DNA of 64,000 nt, taken from assembly GCA_011316305.1 (NCBI GenBank), contig SAUG01000123.1, positions 120,182-184,181 of the forward strand, read 5' to 3'. Positions within the stretch are counted from its first letter, which is position 1. Each line of letters opens with the position of its first letter. The notes beneath the pieces were generated by a model that ran no database searches, was not told the origin of the DNA, and was given only the letters and a program-made list of their open reading frames with translations. This DNA comes from Rusavskia elegans. Its lineage: Eukaryota; Ascomycota; Lecanoromycetes; Teloschistales; Teloschistaceae. Made by a program: the position numbers and the translations under genes. This document shows, piece by piece, positions 25,451-36,604 of this stretch.

Positions 25451-26850
25451 AGTTATATATTAATAATTTGACCTATTTTTTTTTTAATTTTAATTCGATT
25501 AAAATATTAAATAATTCGAATAGAGTTTATTTAAATTAAATAATTAGAATCTAGAGTTTCGATACTTTTGAAATTTTATATTTACTAACTTTTATATATA
25601 GTTTAGTTTAGCTTAATATTTAGATTTTAGAATTTTAATATTTTCGAGATTTTAAATTAATAAAATTAGTTTTATTTTAATATATTTCAAGTAATCTACT
25701 AGTATCTATTTATTTTTAATAGTAAAAATTTTGATATATTTGAATATAGTTTATTTTAATCTAAAATTTAGAATTTAGAATCTCGATACTAGCGAGATTT
25801 TAAATTTATTAATTTAAATCTATTAAATTCTATATTAACAATTTTATAAATTTCAAATCTATTATAATAATAGAAATCTCGATATATTTAAATATAGCTT
25901 CCTTTAGTTTAATATTTTAAATTTAGAATCTCGATATTTTTGAAATTCTAATTTTATTAATTTGAATCTAAAAGTTTTTATATTAATAAATCTATTGATT
26001 TCTATTTATATTTGATCGTTAGAAAATCGAAATAATTCGAATATAGTTTTGTTTAATTCAATATTTAATTTTTAGAATCTCTATATTTTCGAGATTCTAA
26101 ATTTACGAATTTAGATCTATTAAATTTTATATTAATAATTTGGCTATATACTATCCGATTATAATAATGGAAAAATCGATATATTTAAATATAACTTTTT
26201 TTAATTCAAAATTTTAAATTTAGATATTCGATATTTTCGCTATTTTAAATCTATAAATTTAAATCTATAAAGTTTTATATAAATAAATCTATTAACTTCT
26301 ATTTTTATTTTATAATTAAAAATTCGAAATAATTTGAATATAGTTTATTTTAATATAATTTTTAGATTTTAGAACAACGATATATTCGAAATATTATATT
26401 TATAAATCTAGATCTATGGAATTTTAAAATTAATAGATTTACTAATTTTTATTCGATATTAAAACTAGAAAATTCCAAATAATTCGAATTCAATTTATTT
26501 TAATTTAATATTTTCGAGATTCTATATTTATAAATCGAGATCTATTAACTAAAATCTAATTTTTAAATTAAATCTAAATATTTTAACAAACGAAAATTTT
26601 GTTAATTTCATTTAATAACTAGACTTTTAAATTTTAATAAAATCTAAAATTTTTATTAATAATAAAACCACTAATTACTTTATTAGTAAATAATTAAAAA
26701 TTTTAAATTTTTAAAAATAATAATATTATAATATTTAAAATATAGATATTATTAATTTATTATATAATATTTAAAATTTCGATAATATCGAAATTTTATA
26801 TTTACTAATTTTATTTTATCAATTACTTTATTATTCGCTAAACTAATTTC

Positions 26851-28422
26851 TACTATAATTTTTCGTCTTTATCGTTTTTTGAAATTTATTTTTAAATCTA
26901 TTGAAGGTGATATAATATTTTGGCAAGATATATCAAAATTTGACCGTTTTTTTAGCTGATTCGATATCTCGTATATATTATAGAATAAAGAACTTTGAAT
27001 CCGAATCAAAATTAAAGAAACGAAGATTTCGTTTCCGTATATATAGCTAATATATCAGAGCTTCCTAGAATTCGTTAATAATATCAAGCAATGTTTTAGC
27101 AGTTTGGATATCTGTAATACATCTTCGTCAACGCCTTCGTTTTCGTACCACGATGTCGATAGCCTTCCAAGCTTTTAATATAATCTGTATATCCGTTATA
27201 ATTTGCATCGAACTTTTACAGAAGGTTTTGTTGTATTATAGTAGAATAAAAGTAAAAAACATTCAAAAATCATTGCTCTGGCCAGGATTGTAGACACCTT
27301 GCAGCGCTCGAGTTTCGATAGTCCGCCGGATATATCGGACGTATGCGACAATACTTTGCAGCCAATAGATAGACGGGTAGATATCTTAGCGTGTCTAAAT
27401 AGGGGTAAGGAAATGCCAAAAATCGACGGTAGAAAGACAGCAAGCTGTCTAATCAAAGCGATTCGATTGGCCCGAAAAGCGAGCTGTGTTTTAACTCTAT
27501 CAGGCCTAGTGCCCGATCTCGTCCCTTCCCAGAATTTTATACCAACATCACACTTTCACATTCAGAATCAGCTCCAGTACGAAAAAAACAAACTTGTTTT
27601 TCTTCATTCGCCTATGAGCTCCAAATGTCGGCTCTTCCTATCAACGAAGGACAATCATCCTTCACCAAAGTACCGGCGCTTTCGAAGCTTTGGCGATCCT
27701 CCTTTCCCATGATCACCCAGAGTCAAAAAGTCACGCCTAGAGGGAGCTTGTTTTACCTCTGCCAAGGGGTCGTCTCACTCGTGTTGCAGCTTTCGAGTCC
27801 TGTGTATGGCTATGAGATTGTTGCGTCTAATTGTTGAGAGACATTTGTGGGGTGGGAGTCCTGGATGGTTTGGGTTTCGGTCTGTCTGGGGAACGCGGAA
27901 TATTCTTCTGCGGACGTGCTTTTGTTTGGTCACTGCTAAGTCTTTTCGTTTTGTGCTGCATCATGAGATCGTAAATCATTTCTAACGCAAATCCCCTGCT
28001 TCGAGGGCAAATTCCTGGCCATGGATGGATGACGGATATTCTCCATCGAGGCAAGGTGGCCGAGTGGGCATATGGAACAACAGCTTCATTTGGGTTGACA
28101 CAACGTTCCACATATGACCACCGATCGTTTTTTGCTTTGTAACGTAAGGTGTCGAGCCCCACGCATCCCTTACTTTTTGTTTTGTGGCCTATTTTCTTGG
28201 GGTCTGCGGGCAACTCTGCGTTTGAGCATCGTAGACCGTTGTTGTCGATTGCATGCCCTCTTAGAAAGCAGTATGTGGGAGACGATTGCAGGAAGTGGTC
28301 GCTGTAATCCCATAAGGTCTACCTTAAAGAATCCTGCGTATAACAGCCACGAGACATGTGAACCGTGGTCAATGGGTATCAAATTGAGCGAATATACAGC
28401 TAGACAATGGATTTGTCCTACC
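26851..28422. other. Right edge of the AT-rich block and gene-free flank
   Basis: Satellite similarity fades near 26850. Sequence to about 27200 is AT-rich but unique, then composition becomes ordinary. Open frames at 27299-27712 (+) and 27827-28213 (-, 128 codons, basic Pro/Lys-rich C-terminus) have no recognisable motif or splice partner, and I do not call them genes. Confidence 0.5.
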
Positions 28423-29362
28423 CTACAGCTCCTTCTTTCCCTCCCCTTTCCCACCTCCCTCTCCTATCCCCGTTGCCATCCCCTCTCTACTCCCCTGCTG
28501 GCCCATCACCTCCTCCCTCCTCAAAAGCACCCATCCCGCCGCCCCTGCCGCAAAAACAATCTGCAAAACCGTCGCACACGCAATCCCCCAAACCTGCACA
28601 CTCACGCTCCCCCTCGGCGCCCGTGGGAACGCAAGCAGGAAAGCAGCATAATTCGGCACCCAGCCGTTCGGGATCCAGAACATGGGCGTTTTAGCGAAAT
28701 AGAATTGCAGGAGGAGGCGGAGGCCGTTGGTGCCGAGGTAGCGGAGGGTCGTCGTGACGCGGGTAAAGGTTTGGCGGCGGGTTTTTAGGGAGTTGGCTGT
28801 GGAGTTTTCTTGTCAGTATACCCATAAAACACGGGTTGAGACAGCACAGCGAAGAAGAGGGATGTTGTTGCAAGGGGAGGAAGTGGGGTATAAATATAAT
28901 TTGTTGGGCGGGGGGTATCCGTGGGGTCCATAGATATACCATTCTCATCGTATCTCGCAACCGCTTTATCATGACCTCTCCTCAATTTCGCCCATTTCGC
29001 AAACTCATCCTGCGAGCTCGTGGCGTTCATCTCTTTTCGTAATCGTACCACTTCGGCGCGTAAGGTCTTAGAGTCGCGGACGGCGGAGTGGGTGGGGGTG
29101 GGGAAAGTGTTGTAGAGGGTCCATAGCTACAGGTCATACTTCTTGATTAGCTTTGAGAGGCTGTGATATAGGTGGCTTGTGTATGGACGAGTGAAGGGAG
29201 GAGAGGGAAATCCAGATGACGTTTTTGTTGGTAGGCAAGGTATGGAGGAATGGAGAAGGTGGGAAGAATTGGTACCATTTCATCAATCGCATTCGCGCCG
29301 ACGGTGTTGATGAGGTGGATGGTGAGTTGGAGGACGAATACTATGAGGAGTAACGAAGGCAT
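28423..29362 (-). CDS. get1: GET1/WRB, tail-anchored protein insertion receptor subunit
   Basis: The 215-residue protein is Get1, the ER-membrane subunit that with Get2 receives tail-anchored proteins from the Get3 ATPase. Exons are 29276-29362, 28940-29126 and 28423-28796, with introns of 149 and 143 nt (longer than usual here). Residues 1-20 form the first membrane segment ([18 protein letters not shown]). The cytosolic coiled coil follows ([18 protein letters not shown], then [15 protein letters not shown]), the Get3-binding part. Exon 3 carries [17 protein letters not shown] and the last two membrane segments. The joins keep [17 protein letters not shown] in frame. Length and layout match fungal Get1. 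It is divergent from the prenyltransferase-repeat gene, sharing a 385-bp upstream region. Confidence 0.93.
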
Positions 29363-29747
29363 AGCTGTGGATTGCAGCAACCTTCCTGGCTGGTCAATGG
29401 ATGGTCGAGGTGAAGCTCATACAGAATCGGACGTCACGCCTTAGCTCTTGCAAAAACCTGAGCTTGCCAACCCAGGGATCTTGGCAGTCACATGTCATGA
29501 ACGGCTTCGTACCTTGTCTTGTTTGTCAAGGTGAAAATACAATCTCAATTTAATTGTCTTTTTACATATTGAGCAGCTCCCTGGCATTGTCCAAACAATC
29601 GGTAAAACCAGATCCGACATTGAGGTCTCGACTGTCAACCACATTAAATAATCTGCCAAGACATATGCTACCCATCACGTACTCTAGCTCAGCGCTACCA
29701 CGTCACATCTCAATCCGCTAGTCCCACCCCCCTCCCCTCCACTTCAA
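29363..29747. promoter_or_regulatory. Divergent promoter region, GET1 / PTAR1-like
   Basis: These 385 bp separate the divergent start codons of GET1 and the PTAR1-like gene and must hold both promoters. The part before 29748 is strongly pyrimidine-rich on the plus strand, a common fungal core-promoter feature. No specific operator was recognised. Confidence 0.5.
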
Positions 29748-30794
29748 ATGTCCACCTCTCCATCCACATCCCCCTCCACCACCTCCTCCACCTACAACAA
29801 CCTCCTCACCCTCCTACACCCCCCCTCCCCTTCCCCTCCACTCGAAATCGAAATCCTCCCCCCCTCCCACGACCCACATATCCTCTCCGCCCCGTCTCCA
29901 CCATGCATCGGCATCCCCCAAAAATCCCTCCTGGCATGTTTCTTGCTCGCACGCCAAATCTACCTCGACAAAGACCCCCAGAATGTGTGCCAGGATAAAG
30001 AGGAAGTTTTACGAGCGACGAAAATATTGACGTTGTGGGAGCCGAATTGGGGTAGCGCGTGGGCGTTGAGGAGACGGTGGTTGAGTGCTTTTGCTTTGCG
30101 GTTGAGGGCGAGGGCGGGTGGTGGTGAAGGGGTGAGGGGAGGGAGGGACAGCTCGATTGTGGGGACGGCTGATACTTCGAGTGCGGAGACAGCCGATACT
30201 TCGATTGGAATGCAGACGGGAAGCCTTATCAAGGCAGCGGATGAGCGTGGGCGGAGAGGGAAGATCAAGGAAGCGGTGGAGGGGGAGTTGGCGTGGGTGG
30301 AGACGTTGGTGAGGAGTCCGTTGTGTGGGAAACATGCGAAGAGTTCGTGGGTTTGGGCGCATAGGCGGTGGGTTTTGACGGAGTTCTATGGCGAGGTAGC
30401 GGACGGATATACAGGGGATCGAGGTGGAGGTGCAGGGGCTTTTGTGAAGAGGGAGTTGGAGATCGTGATGGTTGCGGGGGAGAGGCATGCGAGGAATTAT
30501 TATGCGTGGGAGTATGCTAGGGAGGTGGTTAGGATGGCGGGTGCGCGATTGGGGGATAGGGGTTGGGAGGAGGTAGTTTGGATGGTTCATCACTGGTGTT
30601 TGATGCACCCGAGAGACATATCTGGGTGGGCTTTTCTAGTCTTCCTGCTGGATCGGAGTATGAATACTGATTCCCTAAGGAGGGCCATCTTCGGAAAAAC
30701 CAGAGACCTCGTTGAAAAGTTCGGCTGGAAAGGCGAGAGCGTAGAATGGTTCCTGAAATCAGCGAGTCACTTTCACATCAACAGCCATGATTGA
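29748..30794 (+). CDS. Protein prenyltransferase alpha-subunit repeat protein (PTAR1-like)
   Basis: This single-exon gene encodes 348 residues with prenyltransferase alpha (PPTA) repeats. The clearest are KSSWVWAHRRWVL, ARNYYAWEYAREVV and HPRDISGWAFLVFLL, the W-x-x-R/Y helical pairs typical of the family. Its size and loose repeats fit PTAR1-type proteins better than the canonical farnesyl/geranylgeranyl (RAM2) or Rab (BET4) alpha subunits. The start ATG is the first in the frame, followed by a Ser/Thr/Pro stretch. The coding strand is very C-rich up to about 30000 and then abruptly G-rich. Substrate and beta partner are unknown. Confidence 0.8.
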   Translation: MSTSPSTSPSTTSSTYNNLLTLLHPPSPSPPLEIEILPPSHDPHILSAPSPPCIGIPQKSLLACFLLARQIYLDKDPQNVCQDKEEVLRATKILTLWEPNWGSAWALRRRWLSAFALRLRARAGGGEGVRGGRDSSIVGTADTSSAETADTSIGMQTGSLIKAADERGRRGKIKEAVEGELAWVETLVRSPLCGKHAKSSWVWAHRRWVLTEFYGEVADGYTGDRGGGAGAFVKRELEIVMVAGERHARNYYAWEYAREVVRMAGARLGDRGWEEVVWMVHHWCLMHPRDISGWAFLVFLLDRSMNTDSLRRAIFGKTRDLVEKFGWKGESVEWFLKSASHFHINSHD

Positions 30795-31140
30795 TGAAGA
30801 CAACCGCTGGAAATCTGTCTTGCGACAATGCATTTTCCTGTGCTACGCTGTCCCTGTAGCGTCATAGCCATTAATCCTACGTAGTATGTCAGCGTCCTGT
30901 CCCTTCAACTGGCCGGGTGGGCATCCGATACCCCGACTGCCAGCCAATTCGGATGCCCTACCTGTGCATGGGATACCAATGTTTTCCAAGGGCGGCTTTG
31001 CGCTGTGATGGTGGTTCATCCTTCCGATTTTCCAAAGGAGCCTGGTGGAGCTAAGGCTCTGATCTCCAAGGATGGATTTCCATTACAATGTGTTACCATT
31101 TTCCAAACCGAGCAAAGGCTCATTCGAAAGCCGTAAGTTA
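30795..31140. other. Convergent 3' spacer with a dispersed hairpin repeat
   Basis: The PTAR1-like and DENN genes converge here. The spacer holds a 50-bp hairpin repeat (30921-30970), annotated separately. Confidence 0.5.
30921..30970. repeat. Dispersed 50-bp hairpin repeat, copy 1
   Basis: GGGCATCCGA (from 30919) and TCGGATGCCC form an inverted repeat around CTGCCAGCCAA. A second copy lies at 56812-56861 in an argininosuccinate lyase intron; 42 of 50 aligned positions agree. Confidence 0.75.
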
Positions 31141-34100
31141 TTAAGGAGGGGACATTGCCAGTCCATTCCGTCTGACACTCGGTCCCAACATGCTGGGTAT
31201 CGGTTTTCGTCTGGCGTGTACCGTGTTGATGCGCGGCACGCCTTGGATGACTCTAGGTTCTTTGAGGAGAGTAGGGTCGAGTTTCGCGGGTGTTCGAGTG
31301 ATAATAGTGGTATAATCTCCAGGGAATTTCCCCTGAGGAGGTGTCGCGGCTGCAGACCGGTAAAGATGATCTGAGGTATCAGATAGGAAGTCGGTTTTTG
31401 ATTTATTAAACATGGACATGCGGCCACGGTTGTGTTTTGATAGTATGATCTGATCGAAGAGCATGATGGAGGGATCGTTGGCTGCTTTCAACTCGCGCTC
31501 ATGGATGAATTCGTTGAATGCTACTTCGACGTCAGCAGTCAGAGTCGATCAATGGCGGATGGTTACTTACCCTGCGTCTGCTGCAGGACACCTAGGTAGT
31601 CAGCCGCCTCATGCGGTAGACTGCGCAGGAATCCGTTCATATTGAAATGGAAGAGCATCCCAGCCTTCTTTGGGTCACCCGCCGCGGGTTGGAGATGCTT
31701 TCTATACGTGTAAAAAAGACTAGCGAAGCACCGCACGAAAGCTGCTCGAATTTGTTCCGGATGAAATGCCGCTGGACAGACGATACATATCTGCTGTGCA
31801 CAACGTGCGTGGGCATTGATGCCACACCCCGTGCACTTATAAATACCATCATCTGCTTTGTCCGCACAAACTGAGCATACAGATCGATCATCGTTGCCGC
31901 GCCAGTTGAGACAGTGACCCTCGATCCAGTTCGTCGATTCCGTATTCCGCACAGGCTGCATGAGAATATTCGGCATGATCGTCGACGCAGCTAATGTTGA
32001 CTGAGCATAGGTTGACGGAGCGTAATTTGACATAGTATGACTGCCCGTTGAGATGGTTGCTATGGAGTGGCTTGAAGAATGACTGGAGGTATGACCATTG
32101 AATGGTATACTCGGTCGTCTGAGCGTTGGGACTCTATCAAAGCCATAGGTCGAGCTACGCTTCGAAGAAGTCTCAAACTGGCCTGATCGTTTCTCTCGAA
32201 GGGTAGCTTGTATGGCGAAGCCGGAGTCATTGCGAGATGTTGGTGTTAGGGGCAACGGAGGGAAAGAGCCGGCCGTCGGTGATAGCTGTGGGGGTGAGGA
32301 GCCTTTCGTAGTTGAGCTTGTGGAGGGTCTGGTATCTGTCTTTGGTGGGAGGAAAGCGTTGAAGACTGGAGGTCGGGCGGCAAAATTCGTGATGTTGTCA
32401 CCGAACGAGGCGGAATTTAGGCTTGCAAATTTCGCCAGAGCACTAGGCACCGCACTGCCAGTGAACACCCCGGGATTCTCCGACATGAAGGCGTTGAAAG
32501 GATAAGATTCAATGGCGTAGGCAGGAGGACCGTGTGGCACACCGTATCGATTGTGATGCGGTGCAGCCATTTGAAGTAATGAAGTCAACTTCCTTCGCTG
32601 CTGCCGTGGCATCGGAACAGGTCGTACTGTTGATTCGATCTCGTCTTGGTCAAGATCGACGAGGACGAATTCATCCTCAGGAAGCTCGACCCTCTCATAT
32701 CGTCTCTCAATGCCTACAATGTAAGGGCAGGGAGCTTCAAGAGCTTGGATCAGTCTGGCTGGAAGGACCGGGATGAAGATACCAGACCAGGTTAGGGGAT
32801 AGAGCAGCTCAACCAAAGCCTTGCTGGCTAGATGAAGCATGGAAGTGTGTGATGATAGCAAAATAATGCGAGACTCGGCCAGTACGAACTAAGATGGTTT
32901 AGTCGGATTGCAGCTCGAGCGGCGTAGGATCTCTCACCTCCATAAGTACAACGATGTTGGGTATCGATAACGCGCGAAACAAAGCATATAAATCTGTCTG
33001 AGAGATGTCAGCACAAGAATTGCTCATGGGCTACCTCAGCTTACATTACGAGACCCTGGAAGCTCATTGACCGCCTCTTTCCTTGCGAATAAGCGGAGTT
33101 CTCTGATCGATAGCTCGACCTGAGTCTTGGATGAAATGGGACTCAACGCTTCCGCGCAAAGATTCACGACGTATCTCTCCAATGGTTGCCACATTCCCAC
33201 TCTGGGCGAACTTGGCGGCACTCGCATGATGCCTCCATTGGTCATAGGCACCACGACAGCTTTGAGCCATTCTTTCCAGAAACTCGTCAGGGAAGCATCC
33301 CTGCCAAGGATTCCGTATGATCGCGGTATCCAAAGGCCCGTTTCCCCGTCTGTAAGACCATCGATCTTGGCTGCAGCACCATGTCTTACGGGTCGGAGAA
33401 GATCGGTCATTAGCCCAATCTTCTCTTCAACTGCGCTGATTTCGTCTTCCAGATTCTCCCTCTCCTGCGAGCCAGATGGAACGGTAGGGAGTGCAGCAAG
33501 GAGTCGTGACAACTTGACTCTTTCCAGTGCCAATCTTTCTCCCAGGCTGCTTGCCAGCTCTCTTTCTTCATCGGTCATGTTATCCCTTCTCCATTCCTCG
33601 CATTTTCGCTCCAGCTCTTGAGAAGCTCGCTCATTCAGAGGCATCCAGATGATGATACAGATTCCGTAAAGCCGCGAATTCTCGCCGTTCGTCATTGCAA
33701 ACCCGTGCCATGTTGATCTGGGCTTCTCGTCGGCGGAAACAATGTGGACATCGTTGGGGAAAGCGAACATTGGGATGTAGTCCGGGAATTGTCCTCTTCT
33801 CTTGGTCTCTTCAACCATGCTCTTGGGTGGATATCGGTCAAGCAGTACCGGCTCGAACCTTTACTTGAGAGGGTGGGTGTTATCTCCGAGTGAAAGAGGT
33901 TGTGGGCTGGGTATGACTGAGTTGTAATTGCTAAGGCGCTTGGACGTACGAATCGAAGCTGTTGAAACCAAAATCAGCCCGCGCCCCTCTAGCAATGGAG
34001 AACAGCTTCGACTGCCTGCTACGACCGAAGGAAATGCAAACCAAAACGTACATTGCCTGTTCACCGAGGACTGTCTTTTCACGCTGCTCATGTCCCGGAA

Positions 34101-34724
34101 GGAGATGCGACGTCGTATGCTCCCGACTCCCGACTTGAGGGCTGCGTTGTCCTCAATGACTATCCTCTGGGTCTTTGGTCGGGCTTTCGGTCGATTGGGG
34201 ATAACAGCGCCGGCGCTGAGGGTTAAGTCGGTCAAGAAGGATTCCCTCTCGGTAGCAAACTTCCGCAATGCCTTGTCGAAATCGACATCGCTGAGATTTC
34301 CGGTGCCATTGATCTGAACGCCCTTGATGGTGGTGCTACTTCGATTGCTGTCGGTACCTTTGGGATCTGGGGAGAGGCAGACGGAGGCGATGGAGAGTCT
34401 TGCTTCATCCGATAATCTCGACAGGCGGTGGTAAGAGTTTCTCTTGGAATGGCGAGGTGTGCGGGGAGTGAGTTCGGCGTTATCATATTCTTCTGCCGCG
34501 GATGTTCTCTCTTCCTCAATGGTTTGTTCGACGGGCGGTTGGGGTGCATCGTGTGCATTTTCCTCGGTGTTGCTGCTGGCCCAGCTCAACTGTTCGCTAT
34601 CGACACCTGAGAACGGATCAGCATACGGTGTTCTTCCGGTGGTGGTTGAGGGCAGAGGACCGGTGATGAAGAACCAATCGGCGAGTGGGGCAGAGGAGGA
34701 TTCTCTTATCGGAACAGGCGCCAT
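31141..34724 (-). CDS. DENN (AEX-3) domain protein with C1-like zinc finger; in-frame TAA at codon 257
   Basis: The 1114-codon reading encodes a tripartite DENN protein, a family acting as Rab-GTPase exchange factors in membrane traffic. Exons: 34052-34724, 33045-33958, 32938-32997, 31571-32888, 31141-31520; introns of 93, 47, 49 and 50 nt. uDENN begins around FPDYIPMFAFPNDVHIVS, and cDENN is split across the short third exon (TDLYALFRALSIPN) and FVLAESRIILLSSHTSMLHL. A Cys/His-rich C1-like finger (HCLNW, CSVCADK, CTGCGINAHARC, CIVCP) lies in exon 4. Within exon 2 the frame is interrupted by TAA at 33861-33863 between HPLK and RFEPVLLDRYPPKS, both of which look conserved and lie in one frame. 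The gene may be a recent pseudogene, be read through, contain a base error, or use an alternative start at 33818. Confidence 0.85.
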
Positions 34725-35991
34725 GAGGCGTGTGGCAGCACGGTGGAGGGTCGGAGAGAACGAGAAGCGTCAGGGCCAATAATTATCATGTCACATAGAA
34801 CTGATGAAGCCAACATGTAGATTTGGTGTATCGTATGCATCGAAAGACCCCTATTGACTGCAGGCGATACGAGAGCACCGAGACATGGGGCCGACGGGTA
34901 TGTACAGCAGCTATCGTCGACCACAGGACCGTCGGATGAATGAAGGATTAGCGGGAAACAATCGGATTATGCAGTCGGTGAATCAATTGTGATTCAGTGC
35001 CAGATGGGAGCATCTGCCTCAACCCCTCCCCATTCTTGGTGACAGGAACAACGCAGATCTCTTTTAAGGAACCAGACGTTTCGGTCATGCCGCTGTCTAG
35101 GCGAGATGCACGAGATGGGGCTCGCGATAGTCTCGGACAGCAAACCAATCACATGGCCGGGTTGAATAATAGACTTCTCTGGGGGTTGTTGGGATGGTGG
35201 TGATAGAGCCTTTAGAGGAGCAGATCCAAGCTCCTACAGTTGTAGTGTGCTCTCTAGCCCTCAGCTCGATCCACGTTAAAGTACACGCGACACAGCACGT
35301 CAAGCGCGGGGCATCCACACCCACATCGAGATCCCTCCAAGCATATTAATAGTTAGTACGTCGACCTTATCTCCTTTGTGTTGTGGTCTACCCAAATAAG
35401 TCATCACCAGACCGATATTCCTCCGAGCGGTATACATGACACTAATGTTGGACCATCTTTGTACTCTATCTCACCGCTACACCCATCAACTTTCGCTCAG
35501 GGGAAACCGTGTGGCTTGTCGAGCCATGGCTCATCTTACAGCGCAGAGGTCGGTACCAAATGAATACGTTCAACAAGCGTTTTCCCAGGAACGGCCCCTT
35601 TCCCCCCTTTTTCCAACCCGTGGTACGGTTCGCTGCCATTAATAACCCAGAATCCTCCAAGGCGCTCCTTATTCGAAGCTCTCCGGTCCTTTGGTTTTGA
35701 AGCAAGACTGAGATGAAAACAAACCTTCGTTGCTCTAAGCGGGCGACGGCTGGTCAGCGGTAGGATTGGATGACCATGCGGGCCCTTCTGCCAATCTTCT
35801 GAATTGAACATACCTCACCGGGCTGCTGCCAACATCGCCCTGGATAACGATGAGAACGATGAGATTTTAGATCAGAGGTCGGATTCAAAACGCAAGAGTT
35901 GACTGTCTGTCCGCCTTGCCATATGCGCCAGGCTTAAGCGAGATCAAAGGGAAGTTTCGACAGAAGGGTACGGGCGCTAGGTCCCTCGCCT
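34725..35991. other. Intergenic region, nothing recognised
   Basis: This 1.27-kb stretch lies between the DENN gene start and the DUF1772 gene stop. Only short overlapping frames on both strands are present, without motifs or splice partners. No RNA gene or repeat was seen. Confidence 0.5.
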
Positions 35992-36604
35992 TTACAGAGC
36001 GCCATAAAGACCCAACGCCGTTCCGATCATGAGCAGTCCCGACCGTACTAAGTTCAACGACGCCCATTTCTCGACCAACGCACGCACCTCCATCTCACTC
36101 AGCGTTGTCTTCGGCGTCTGGGCGAGGAGAGCGTCATTGGTGGGCTTCATAAAGATGAAGGTGAACCTGACGACGTTGAAAGCAATCAACAACTGAATCA
36201 AACACATGACCGGCAATGTAGGCTGGAGCAGACACGACATACGGTATAATCCCCATCGTGGCCACCGCAGCCCCCACAAAGCTCTTCCATAAGCGGGAAC
36301 CATATTTACTGTCATACTTTCCCCGTCCGACGTATAGATAGTTCACTGTACCCAGTATTGCCAGCGCAGGCCCAACCTTTTGACCGACGGAGAATATCGA
36401 GTGCCATTGGGAAGCGAGGAGAGAGGCGTTGCTTTTACCAACAAGGATTGCAGGGACCCCGAGAAAGGAGATTGAGTATAGTGTCCCTGCAGAAGTGTCA
36501 ATAGAGCCCCAGAGACTGTTTCATGGCTATCTACCTGCGAGGAATGACGATGCAGTAATCCCTAGCCCTTGGCAGGTGCGAATAGCCGGTGATAGGGACG
36601 CCAT
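35992..36604 (-). CDS. DUF1772 (anthrone-oxygenase-like) membrane protein
   Basis: The 162-residue, four-helix membrane protein belongs to the DUF1772 family, some members of which are anthrone oxygenases in polyketide clusters. Exons: 36535-36604, 36243-36486, 35992-36166; introns of 48 and 76 nt. Joining gives SFLAGTLYSISFLGVPAIL (first helix), WKSFVGAAVATMGIIPFTF with the family motif FMKPTNDALLA, and a final helix NLVRSGLLMIGTALGLYGA. The second donor is GTATGT inside the Pro codon, chosen because it restores IIPFTFIFMKPTND. No polyketide synthase is nearby, so a secondary-metabolite role is not supported by context. Function unknown. Confidence 0.87.

Larger units (their letters stand above)
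7030..26850. repeat. AT-rich tandem satellite array, monomer about 148 bp, RIP-like composition
   Basis: The block is built of a degenerate tandem monomer. The recurring phrase TCTCGATATCTTCGAGA is found at steps of about 145-150 bp; for example, its starts near 12911, 13057, 13206, 13356, 13503, 13653 and 13802 are 146, 149, 150, 147, 150 and 149 bp apart. A second phrase, ATTCGATATTTTCGAAT, occurs once per monomer about 90 bp further on. Copies differ by substitutions and small indels. After subtracting four insertions, roughly 13.4 kb of satellite remain, about 90 copies. CpA and TpG are rare while CpG in TCGA persists, the pattern expected from RIP acting on CpA. No open frame of 60 codons exists here. 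Genes lie on both sides. Confidence 0.9.

Noticed and set aside
7030..26850. CRISPR-like or rDNA-like tandem array
   Set aside because: Period, lack of unique spacers and eukaryotic context exclude CRISPR; no rRNA motifs are present.
28056..28080. tRNA-like phrase GGTGGCCGAGTGG
   Set aside because: Resembles the 5' end of a Ser/Leu tRNA, but no anticodon arm or T-loop follows at the right distance.
27827..28213. Minus-strand 128-codon basic frame downstream of GET1
   Set aside because: No recognisable domain and low-complexity C-terminus; likely chance.
30009..30608. Minus-strand 199-codon frame opposite the PTAR1-like gene
   Set aside because: Shadow of the plus-strand gene, Arg/Pro/His-rich composition typical of an antisense frame in G-rich coding sequence.
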